Part shown: positions 1 through 5,981 of the stretch, one piece after another | Layout: every line of letters begins with the position of its first letter | Position numbering within the stretch: the stretch's first letter is position 1 | Assembly: GCA_017629415.1 (NCBI GenBank) | Contig: JAGBXG010000030.1 | Location: forward strand, 1-6,863 | DNA from: Pseudomonadota bacterium | Lineage (GTDB): Bacteria; Myxococcota; Bradymonadia; UBA4248 | Length of the DNA stretch: 6,863 nt | Direction of reading: 5' to 3' | The notes under the pieces: generated by a model | What the model was told of the DNA's origin: nothing | What the model saw: only the letters and a program-made list of their open reading frames with translations | The model's database searches: none | Translations under genes and position numbers: made by a program

Positions 1-2418
1 AAAGAAGTTTATGTGGCCAAAGGTGATACGGTCAAATGCGGTCAGGTGATTGGTCTGATGGGCACGACAGGATGTTCGACGGGACAGCACCTGCATTTTA
101 TGGTTTATGATCCCTATTCGACGCACAAGAATCCGATGAATTATGTGACGAAAGGCGATTATACATGCCCTGTGACCTGTACGCCGAGTACAGAAGTCTG
201 TGACGGCAAAGACAATGACTGCGATGGTACAGTTGACGAAGATGGTGTCTGTGAACCGACATACGATCCGATGTATCAGTCGATGATATATGATTCGCAG
301 AACACGGATGTGAATGGCGATGGTACGGCAGATATTTGTGCGCGTGGTTATTCTGGGATTTACTGTGCTTTTACCAAGAACGGCAGTTACAGTGCGCATT
401 CACTTGTCGTAGATATGAGCGATGCCAATGGCTGGAATGATGTGTCGAACTATGCGACCATCAAATTTGCGGATGTCAATGGCGATGGTAAGGCAGATAT
501 TTGTGCCAGAGCCAATGCCGGCATCATGTGTTGGACGTCCAAAGGCAACGGCTTTAACGGTGCCGGTGCCACGCATGCGATGGCTGATGGTGATGGTTAT
601 AATGATGTCAAGTATTATTCGACAATTCGTTTTGGAGATATCAACGGTGACGGCAAAGACGATCTTTGTGCCAGATTTAAAGATGGTTTCCGTTGTTATC
701 CGTCAACCGGAACCGGCTGGGGAAGTGCCATCAATCTTGGGGATATGGCTGACAGCAGCGGCTGGGGCAATCCTGAGTACTATTCGACGATTCGCATGGC
801 CGATGTCAATGGCGATGGCAAGGTCGATGTCTGCGGCCGAGGCAGTGCGGGGTTCCGCTGCTGGATTTCGAGCGGCACTTCATTTTCTGAGCTGAAAACG
901 CCGGTGGCTTGGAATAACGATGCCAAATGGAATACCCCCAAGTATTACGCCACCATTCGCATGGCTGATATTAACGGCGATCATAAAGCAGATGTCTGTG
1001 GTCGTGATGCTGACGGTATTGTTTGTCATCTTTCAAACGGCACGGGATTTGGCAGTGCCGTGCGCGGTCCCGGTCTGACCGATGACAGCGGCTGGGGCGA
1101 TTATGACAATTATTCCACCATGCATATGGGCGATATCAACGGCGACGGCAAAGATGATTTATGCATTCGCGCCAATGCCAAGATGGGATGCTACATGTCA
1201 ACGGGCAGCGGTTTCAGCACGCACTACGCCATTGATGAAATGAGCGATGCCAATGGCTGGAACAAGCCTGCACAATACCGCACAATTCGCGTGGGCGATG
1301 TCAATGGCGATGGCAAAATGGATGTCTGCGGCCGTGCGGCCAGCGGTGTGCGCTGCTTTATCTTCAACGGCAGCGGTTTTACAGCTGCCAATGGGCCTGA
1401 ATTTTCAGATGCCGGCGGCTGGAATGTGCCCCAGTATTATTCCACGCTTCGCGTGGGCGGACCGCTTGTCAAAACATGCTCGTTACAAAAAGAAGTTTGC
1501 GACAGCAAAGACAATAACTGTAACGGAAAAACCGATGAAAACAATGTCTGCTGCTCGCCAAGCACCGAAGTTTGCGACGGCAAAGACAACGACTGTGATG
1601 GCCAGGTCGATGAAGGCGGTATCTGCTGTACGCCCAGCACCGAAGTTTGCGACGGCAAAGACAATGACTGCGACGGCCAGGTCGATGAAGGTGGTGTCTG
1701 TGTCACTTGCGAACCTTCAACGGAAATCTGTGACGGCATAGATAACGACTGTGACGGCAAAGTCGATGAAGACGATGTCTGCTGTACGCCCAGCACCGAA
1801 GTCTGCGACGGCAAAGACAATGACTGCGATGGTCTGGTCGACGAAGGCGATGTCTGTGTTGTGCCGGATGACTGCGAACCTTCTGACGAAGTTTGTGACG
1901 GCAAAGACAACGATTGCGACGGAAAAGTTGATGAAGACGATGTCTGCTGCGAACCTTCTGACGAAGTTTGCGACGGCAAAGACAACGACTGCGATGATGA
2001 AGTCGACGAAGGCGATGTCTGTGTCGTGCCGGATGACTGCGAACCCTCTGACGAAATCTGCGACGAAAAAGACAACGATTGCGACGGCCAGGTCGATGAA
2101 GACAATGTTTGCTGCGAACCTTCTGACGAAGTCTGTGATGGCAAGGACAACGATTGCAACGGCCAGGTCGATGAAGGCGATGTCTGTGTCGTGCCCGATG
2201 ATTGCATCCCCGAAACCGAGATTTGCGACACTGTCGATAATGACTGCGACGGCCAGGTTGATGAAGGTGGCATTTGCGGCGGCGTGACCAATCCCAACGT
2301 CGATTTTGCAGCCGTTGAAAGTTGCAGTGCGGCCCCGATGAGCCAAGCACCGCATCACGTTTTCGGTATATTCTCTCTGCTGGCAATGTTGGGCCTTGCT
2401 CTGAGACGCAGAAGCTAA
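1..2418 (+). CDS. Secreted modular protein (5' partial): M23 peptidase end, seven-repeat propeller, cysteine/acidic repeats, MYXO-CTERM-like tail
   Basis: The frame is open from base 1 and the first codons already encode conserved peptidase sequence, so the true start lies upstream. The GTG at 13 is only the first in-window start-like codon; residue numbers here count from it. Residues 1-35 match the end of an M23/LytM metallopeptidase domain, with STGQHLHF carrying the HxH pair (H26, H28), whose second His is a zinc ligand in the family. Two cysteines (C9, C21) flank this segment. Then come one cysteine/acidic repeat (56-80), seven DxNGDG repeats (99-483), ten more cysteine/acidic repeats (489-755), and a tail with C771, a hydrophobic stretch (about 784-797) and RRRS. 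The cysteine and calcium-loop content fits an exported, disulfide-bonded, surface-anchored protein. Whether the peptidase is active cannot be judged, because the upstream zinc ligands are outside the window. The architecture call is firm; substrate and role are unknown. Confidence 0.9.
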   Translation, partial: KEVYVAKGDTVKCGQVIGLMGTTGCSTGQHLHFMVYDPYSTHKNPMNYVTKGDYTCPVTCTPSTEVCDGKDNDCDGTVDEDGVCEPTYDPMYQSMIYDSQNTDVNGDGTADICARGYSGIYCAFTKNGSYSAHSLVVDMSDANGWNDVSNYATIKFADVNGDGKADICARANAGIMCWTSKGNGFNGAGATHAMADGDGYNDVKYYSTIRFGDINGDGKDDLCARFKDGFRCYPSTGTGWGSAINLGDMADSSGWGNPEYYSTIRMADVNGDGKVDVCGRGSAGFRCWISSGTSFSELKTPVAWNNDAKWNTPKYYATIRMADINGDHKADVCGRDADGIVCHLSNGTGFGSAVRGPGLTDDSGWGDYDNYSTMHMGDINGDGKDDLCIRANAKMGCYMSTGSGFSTHYAIDEMSDANGWNKPAQYRTIRVGDVNGDGKMDVCGRAASGVRCFIFNGSGFTAANGPEFSDAGGWNVPQYYSTLRVGGPLVKTCSLQKEVCDSKDNNCNGKTDENNVCCSPSTEVCDGKDNDCDGQVDEGGICCTPSTEVCDGKDNDCDGQVDEGGVCVTCEPSTEICDGIDNDCDGKVDEDDVCCTPSTEVCDGKDNDCDGLVDEGDVCVVPDDCEPSDEVCDGKDNDCDGKVDEDDVCCEPSDEVCDGKDNDCDDEVDEGDVCVVPDDCEPSDEICDEKDNDCDGQVDEDNVCCEPSDEVCDGKDNDCNGQVDEGDVCVVPDDCIPETEICDTVDNDCDGQVDEGGICGGVTNPNVDFAAVESCSAAPMSQAPHHVFGIFSLLAMLGLALRRRS
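178..252 (+). repeat. Isolated cysteine/acidic metal-binding-type repeat between peptidase and propeller
   Basis: This encodes residues 56-80, one 25-residue unit with cysteines at unit positions 1, 8, 15 and 25 around an acidic loop, D-N-D-C-D-G-x-V-D-E. The unit matches the ten later copies but stands alone, between the M23 domain and the propeller. The spacing D-x-D-x-D-G resembles calcium loops of EF-hand/thrombospondin type 3 style. The motif is widely annotated as a putative metal-binding (MopE-related) motif; the metal is not known here. Confidence 0.8.
307..1461 (+). repeat. Seven 165-bp repeats encoding FG-GAP/VCBS-like propeller blades
   Basis: The motif D-[VI]-N-G-D-[GH]-x-x-D starts at residues 99, 154, 209, 264, 319, 374 and 429, an exact 55-residue (165-bp) period. 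Each unit has a calcium-type acidic loop, then two cysteines nine residues apart (for example C109/C118, C164/C173, C439/C448), then a G-x-G-F/W stretch, a GW motif (degenerate or absent in some units) and a Y-x-[ST]-[TM] strand. The cysteine pair occurs in every unit, suggesting one disulfide per blade. The first unit lacks a good Y-x-x-T-x-R strand and an extra one (YYSTLRVGG, 475-483) follows the seventh, as expected if the ring closes by strand exchange. Calcium binding and the propeller fold come from family knowledge; blade count is inferred from the repeats. Confidence 0.85.
1477..2277 (+). repeat. Array of ten cysteine/acidic (MopE-type putative metal-binding) repeats
   Basis: Ten 25-residue units begin at residues 489, 514, 539, 566, 591, 621, 646, 676, 701 and 731. 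Nearly all have the pattern C-x6-C-D-x5-C-x9-C, with core KDNDCDG and a V-D-E ending. Units are joined either directly (C-C) or by short linkers: VT once, and VVPDD three times (after 615, 670 and 725). From residue 591 the two join types alternate, giving a 55-residue pair. The first unit (489-513) is the most divergent (DSKDNNCNGKTDE). The nucleotide copies are similar, and all unit lengths are multiples of three. The likely role is a rigid, calcium-stiffened, disulfide-rich stalk holding the enzyme and propeller away from the membrane; this is inferred, not shown. Confidence 0.85.
2323..2415 (+). other. C-terminal MYXO-CTERM-like sorting/anchoring tail
   Basis: The last 31 residues begin at C771 in a small polar context (SCSAAPMSQ), pass into a hydrophobic segment (about VFGIFSLLAMLGLAL), and end in RRRS. 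This cysteine, membrane span and basic-end order is that of MYXO-CTERM tails, which are processed by myxosortase-type intramembrane proteases in Myxococcota. The usual glycine-rich run before the span is missing, so it is a variant, or simply a C-terminal membrane anchor. Confidence 0.65.
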
Positions 2419-2464
2419 CCTGTTGAGTTTTATGTGGGGCGTGTTATTGACATACGCACGCCTG

Positions 2465-2505
2465 ACGCGGCTATGGGCTTTTGAGCCCATACGCCGCGTT
2501 TTTTT
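2465..2505 (+). terminator. Rho-independent terminator after the modular surface protein gene
   Basis: The left arm (2465-2479, ACGCGGCTATGGGCT) pairs with the right arm (2484-2499) over 15 base pairs with a single bulged G, around a four-base loop (TTTG). Seven consecutive T residues (2499-2505) follow at once. It lies 47 bases after the stop at 2418. There is no A-run on the left side, so it should work only for + strand transcripts. It separates this gene from the YkgJ-type gene downstream. Confidence 0.92.
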
Positions 2506-2536
2506 ACGGCTTGGCGCTTACTTGTGGCTCAAATAC

Positions 2537-2541
2537 GAGGA
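2537..2541 (+). promoter_or_regulatory. Ribosome binding site deciding the start of the YkgJ-type gene
   Basis: GAGGA sits six bases before the ATG at 2548. A GTG at 2524 and an ATG at 2542 are in the same frame, but this purine run lies inside or directly against them and cannot serve either. The ATG at 2548 is therefore the better start. This is the only clear Shine-Dalgarno sequence before any of the four genes whose starts lie in the window. Confidence 0.7.
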
Positions 2542-2547
2542 ATGAAG

Positions 2548-3144
2548 ATGGGTTTATCTGAAGAATATAAACGTGCCAATGGCCTGACTCCAGAAGCCAT
2601 TGCAGACACAATGCTGGGATTTTATGCGCGCGTGGAGGCGCAGATGGCATCAGTTGAGGCGGCTTTGGCCAAATCCGGTCTGCGTTTGCGATGTCAAAAG
2701 GGGTGTTCCGGGTGCTGCCGTGACGGTCTGACCATGTCTGCAGCAGAAGCGGCTGTCATACACAAGCTGTATCCCGATATTGGCCATGCACAGCCGCATG
2801 AACCTGGTGCTTGTCCATTTTTAGATGCGCATGGCGCATGCCGGATTTATGAGGCTCGTCCTTATATTTGCCGTACGCATGGTTTGCCCATGCGCTGGTT
2901 TGAAGAAGCCGGCGATATCGAAGTCGGTGAAACCACCGAAATCGCTTGCGAAGTTGACGATGAAGATGAAGTTGAAGTTCGGGATATATGCGAATTCAAT
3001 GCCGAAACAATTGATGTTCTTGAGCTTTCGCCGGAACAATGCTGGAACGTTGGAGTGGCGGAAACACAGCTGGCACTCATGAATATGTGTGTGTATGGCG
3101 AACAGGCAGAACGCGTGTCCATGCGCTCATTTTTTGAAAATTGA
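2548..3144 (+). CDS. YkgJ-family CxxxCxxCC cysteine-cluster protein
   Basis: This encodes 198 residues from the ATG at 2548. The family signature is C49-x3-C53-x2-C56-C57, followed by CPFLD at C89, the C-R-I-Y element at C98, and R-P-x-x-C-R at C108. This is the arrangement of the YkgJ/zinc- or iron-chelating family (PF03692), which also includes the FliB flagellin lysine methylase type. Members are thought to bind a metal or Fe-S cluster through these cysteines; the reaction of most is unknown. Four further cysteines (C134, C148, C165, C181) flank and follow an unusually acidic stretch (about 135-144). No signal peptide or membrane segment is seen, so it should be cytosolic. It stands alone: a strong terminator precedes it and a 131-base gap follows. 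No flagellar gene is nearby to support a FliB role. The family call is firm, the function unknown. Confidence 0.85.
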   Translation: MGLSEEYKRANGLTPEAIADTMLGFYARVEAQMASVEAALAKSGLRLRCQKGCSGCCRDGLTMSAAEAAVIHKLYPDIGHAQPHEPGACPFLDAHGACRIYEARPYICRTHGLPMRWFEEAGDIEVGETTEIACEVDDEDEVEVRDICEFNAETIDVLELSPEQCWNVGVAETQLALMNMCVYGEQAERVSMRSFFEN

Positions 3145-3230
3145 CTTTTCACTATTGGGCAATTGGATTAAAATTTCATAGGTCTGTAGGGAATTTGTCT
3201 CTGCTCGAAATCATTTTTAATTTTTGCAAA

Positions 3231-3263
3231 GGCTGACATTTAAACAATTTTGGTTTGTCAGCC
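3231..3263 (+). promoter_or_regulatory. Inverted repeat just upstream of the pseudokinase gene
   Basis: GGCTGACA (3231-3238) and TGTCAGCC (3256-3263) are perfect 8-bp inverted arms separated by 17 AT-rich bases; the right arm ends 12 bases before the ATG at 3276. No T-run follows, so it is not an intrinsic terminator. It could be a regulator binding site or an mRNA hairpin close to the start codon. The rest of the gap 3145-3275 is AT-rich and likely holds the promoter for the downstream genes, but no -35/-10 pair is convincing. Confidence 0.4.
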
Positions 3264-3275
3264 TCATGAAGTACC

Positions 3276-5234
3276 ATGCCGTCAGTCCCTGTTATTGGCG
3301 ATACGCTTGTTTATCGTTATTACATTGAAGAAATCTTGGATGCCGAAGGTGAGACGGCAGTTTTAAAGTGTTTTGATTCCCGTTTGGATGTTCCCCAGGT
3401 CATTAAGATGCTGATTGGGGATCATCTTGCACCGGATTGGAACGCGAGATGTAAACGATTCGTCGAAGCTTTTCGATGTCAGGCACGTTTGACACACCCG
3501 AATATTGTGCGTGTGGCAAACATCGAAACTCGTGATGAATGGGTATTTTCTGTGATGGAAGAGCTGCAGGGCATGACGCTTGAGCAGTATGCCGATATCC
3601 ATCAATTGATGCCCAAAGATGTGATTGCATTATTCATCGGCATTATGGATGCCCTTTCTCTTGCCCATCACCACGAAATTCTTCACATGGGACTTTCTCC
3701 TCGCAATGTCATACTCAACGAGCAAGGAAATCGTTTTTCGCCTCGAATCATTAATTTTGGTGTGATTCGTCAATCTGAAAAATTAAATCCGATATCTCAT
3801 TTGCCCTACTTGGCACCTGAGCAACTGTTGGAATATGAGAATGCGATGGAAGCATCTGATGTGTATGCCATCTGCGCATCGATGTACTATGTATTCGCCG
3901 GTGAACCGCCTGTTGTTTTTGAAACACATGCAGAATATGTGGATTTCTTTTGTTCTGTACCTGGAATCACAGAGTTTCCGGAATCCATTCCTGAAGAATT
4001 TGTGCCGTTGCTTAAGAAGGGATTACGCGCTAATCCCACGGAAAGATATGCCAATGCAGCTGAATTGCTTGAAGCTTTCAAGGCATTGACCCAAAACACA
4101 GATTTAACCGGCAGTTTGTCGATTGAACTGACAAAAAGTCAGACGCATTTGACAAGTGTTTCTCCGTCTTCGCCGGTTCAGATCAAGTCTCCCTCGGAAG
4201 TGTCGGCTTCATTATCTGCATCTCCTGCTTCGAATTCTCAAAGCATTGTTGCTCAAGATGCGATGCATGACGAACCCGTGCGCCATCAGGCATCGTCTTC
4301 GATATCTCAGCCGCGCCGTCAGGCTGTATCCTCGATTTCGCAGCCTGCGATTCAACTGGCCGAATCGCAACATCGTAACATTTCAATGTTATATGAGAAC
4401 ATTCAACTGCCAGCATCGCTTAAAGCATTTTATGAGCTTCAGCGCGTAGATTCAGATTTGCCGCATGCCTTTATCGGCACGGTTTCATCATGCACAGATG
4501 CCAATCAACGGTATTCCATCAAATGTTTCTTTCCGCGTAATATTATCGAAGCAGCCGTATTTAATGAATGTGTCAGACGGACGACACAATTGCAGCAAGA
4601 ATCGATTTATTTTCAGCAGATCGTTCAAATTCATCCGGAAGAATGTGCCTATTTGATGCCTGTTGTTGAACGTCAATCGGTGCCCATGTGCATTCAATCC
4701 AACGGGAATTTCGATCCCATTGTGACGACACAAATCGGTATTCTGCTGGCTCAGGCGATGGATTGCGCCCATCAGCATGGCTATGTAAATGGCAATCTTA
4801 AACCGAGCAATATTATCTTTGAAGATAAAGACGGCGTGATGACACCTGTCATTTATGACTTTGGACAGCGTCTGTATATGGACAGTGCCAGAGGATTGAC
4901 CATCTTTGACATCCCATGTATTGCGCCGGAACTGAATTACAATTTGCAAAATACCAATCCTCAGGCCGATATTTTCGCTTTTGGCATGTGCCTGATTTAT
5001 ATGTTGCTGGGGGTTTTCCCCTATCAATCTCTCAGTCCTGATGCATTGATTGAAGAGATCTTTACCATTGGTACAGTTCCCAATATTCTAAGCTGGCGTC
5101 AAGATATTCCGGATGATCTCGTCCAGGTGATTCAATGGTGTACAGCGTTTTCTCCAAGTGAACGTTATTTAAGGTTCAGCGATGTCTTGCGAGATTTGTA
5201 TGTGGTATTCCAAAAACTGCAATCTCAAGAATAA
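3276..5234 (+). CDS. Tandem pseudokinase: two serine/threonine-kinase-like domains, both without the catalytic aspartate
   Basis: This encodes 652 residues. An in-frame stop at 3267-3269 makes the ATG at 3276 the first possible start. Domain 1 (about 10-270) keeps the VAIK lysine (K44), HPNIV (74-78), N144 and APE (180-182). Its HRD site reads HMG (D replaced by G139), its DFG reads NFG (N160), and the glycine loop is poor. Domain 2 (about 380-648) keeps the lysine (K416), LKPSN (508-512), DFG (528-530), APE (550-552) and D565. Its HRD site reads NGN, with N507 replacing the catalytic Asp. Between them, about 275-370 is a Ser/Gln-rich linker with a repeated SSISQP. No membrane segment is seen, so it is probably cytosolic. 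Both domains resemble the bacterial Hanks-type (PknB-like) family; loss of the base in both predicts scaffolding or regulation rather than phosphotransfer. The next gene follows after 18 bases, and murJ lies one gene further on. Pseudokinase status is well supported; partners are unknown. Confidence 0.88.
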   Translation: MPSVPVIGDTLVYRYYIEEILDAEGETAVLKCFDSRLDVPQVIKMLIGDHLAPDWNARCKRFVEAFRCQARLTHPNIVRVANIETRDEWVFSVMEELQGMTLEQYADIHQLMPKDVIALFIGIMDALSLAHHHEILHMGLSPRNVILNEQGNRFSPRIINFGVIRQSEKLNPISHLPYLAPEQLLEYENAMEASDVYAICASMYYVFAGEPPVVFETHAEYVDFFCSVPGITEFPESIPEEFVPLLKKGLRANPTERYANAAELLEAFKALTQNTDLTGSLSIELTKSQTHLTSVSPSSPVQIKSPSEVSASLSASPASNSQSIVAQDAMHDEPVRHQASSSISQPRRQAVSSISQPAIQLAESQHRNISMLYENIQLPASLKAFYELQRVDSDLPHAFIGTVSSCTDANQRYSIKCFFPRNIIEAAVFNECVRRTTQLQQESIYFQQIVQIHPEECAYLMPVVERQSVPMCIQSNGNFDPIVTTQIGILLAQAMDCAHQHGYVNGNLKPSNIIFEDKDGVMTPVIYDFGQRLYMDSARGLTIFDIPCIAPELNYNLQNTNPQADIFAFGMCLIYMLLGVFPYQSLSPDALIEEIFTIGTVPNILSWRQDIPDDLVQVIQWCTAFSPSERYLRFSDVLRDLYVVFQKLQSQE

Positions 5235-5252
5235 GCTTTTGGGTATTGATTT

Positions 5253-5957
5253 ATGGTTCGTATTCTTTGCGCCGCTTTTGCGGCGTTTCTTTTTTACATA
5301 GTGCCGATATCGGCTCTGGCTCAAAGTTCAGAGCCTGTTTTTTATGCTGATGATGCCATCCGCATACCGTGGCCTGCTGAGCTTGAACGAACCCCTTGTT
5401 CTCCGGAATTGCAGGCTAAAGCAGGGATTTCTTGTGTTCAAGTGGGTACAGACGGCAGCTTGGGTGCTGTCTTTTTGACGCTGAACGAAGGGTATGCCCT
5501 GGGTTCCGAACAGGCACTTGAACAGCATTTAAAGTCTTCAGAAGAAGCATTAACAGGGATTCCCAATATTCATGTGATGCAATCGAGGGTTTTAAAGCCT
5601 GAACCGATGTTAGGTTTGATGGAAATTTTGCGCAAAGACGGAGGTTTGCCAGGTGTTGCAGCGTTATCGGAGCCACCTGTGCGTCAGACTGCATTTCTCG
5701 TGCCCACTGGGAATCGTCTTGCACAAGTCTTTATTTATCTGCCGTTGGAAGGTGAGGAAGCCTCAAAAATCTATCAGACTTTGTTTGAAACGATGGTTGC
5801 TGGTATTGCAGTCTATGAGAAGCCTATTGTGCCGGCCGAACGAACAAAAGAGCAGGGCAGTGTGCTTCAGATCTTGCCAAAAGCTTTGATGCTGGGCGGT
5901 GCAGTTGCACTGATTGGCATCTTCATTATCAGACTTAGACGCAGACGAACGGTTTGA
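5253..5957 (+). CDS. Unrecognised exported protein with signal peptide and C-terminal membrane anchor
   Basis: This encodes 234 residues. An in-frame stop at 5247-5249 makes the ATG at 5253 the first start; the upstream Shine-Dalgarno is weak. Residues 1-23 form a signal peptide (R3, hydrophobic 4-19, ALA then Q24 as a likely signal peptidase I site). The outside part (24-205) has only two cysteines (C49, C61), which could form one disulfide. A membrane span (about 209-226) is followed by RLRRRR, giving a type I topology with a short basic cytoplasmic tail. The soluble part alternates short strands and helices and vaguely resembles the small alpha/beta PsbP/DcrB-type folds, but I do not recognise a family. 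It sits 18 bases after the pseudokinase gene and 24 bases before murJ, so the three are probably cotranscribed. The codons for its signal peptide also contain a terminator-like hairpin. Confidence 0.8.
   Translation: MVRILCAAFAAFLFYIVPISALAQSSEPVFYADDAIRIPWPAELERTPCSPELQAKAGISCVQVGTDGSLGAVFLTLNEGYALGSEQALEQHLKSSEEALTGIPNIHVMQSRVLKPEPMLGLMEILRKDGGLPGVAALSEPPVRQTAFLVPTGNRLAQVFIYLPLEGEEASKIYQTLFETMVAGIAVYEKPIVPAERTKEQGSVLQILPKALMLGGAVALIGIFIIRLRRRRTV
5270..5295 (+). terminator. Terminator-shaped hairpin inside the signal-peptide codons
   Basis: CGCCGC (5270-5275), loop TTTT and GCGGCG (5280-5285) form a perfect 6-bp GC stem, followed directly by TTTCTTTTTT (5286-5295). It lies 36 bases after the pseudokinase stop, a normal place for a terminator, yet it falls within codons 6-15 of the next gene. 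It may be a partial terminator or attenuator lowering readthrough toward murJ, suppressed when ribosomes translate the leader. It could also be a by-product of Ala/Phe codons in the hydrophobic core. Confidence 0.5.
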
Positions 5958-5981
5958 TCGTCATTTTCACACTTTTTTCAA

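Noticed and set aside
13..15. GTG as the start of the first gene
   Set aside because: The frame is open upstream to base 1 and those codons fit M23 domain sequence, so the gene continues beyond the window edge.
1477..2277. CRISPR-like array of direct repeats
   Set aside because: The repeats are coding, in frame, and lack unique spacers of constant length. They are protein repeats.
1437..2297. Long Ser/Gln-rich open frame on the minus strand across the cysteine-repeat array
   Set aside because: It mirrors the repeat period of the + strand gene, and its low-complexity Thr-Ser-Pro-Ser-Gln protein is what the reverse complement of those codons would give. No ribosome site or independent domain is seen. 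The other two minus-strand frames (1703-2386, 1717-2490) are the same effect.
2438..2462. Second small hairpin GGCGTG/CACGCC before the terminator
   Set aside because: The stem is only 6 bp with a 13-base loop and no T-run. It may add little beside the strong terminator just downstream.
2447..2477. TTGACA at 2447-2452 as a promoter -35 box for the YkgJ-type gene
   Set aside because: The best -10 candidate (TATGGG, 2472-2477) is poor, the spacing is long, and the whole element would lie in the terminator stem, where transcripts would end.
2524..2550. GTG at 2524 or ATG at 2542 as the start of the YkgJ-type gene
   Set aside because: The only good ribosome binding site (GAGGA, 2537-2541) is correctly spaced for the ATG at 2548 and overlaps or abuts the other two.
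3141..3183. Promoter in the gap after the YkgJ-type gene (TTGACT at 3141, TTGGGC at 3155, TAAAAT at 3169, CATAGG at 3177)
   Set aside because: No pair combines acceptable boxes with 16-18 base spacing; AT-richness alone gives such matches.
3266..3328. ATG at 3266 as an alternative start upstream of the pseudokinase
   Set aside because: It is in another frame and reads about 20 codons to a stop without recognisable sequence.
3276..5234. Active PknB-type serine/threonine kinase
   Set aside because: The catalytic-loop aspartate is replaced in both domains (G139 and N507), so an ordinary kinase call would be misleading.
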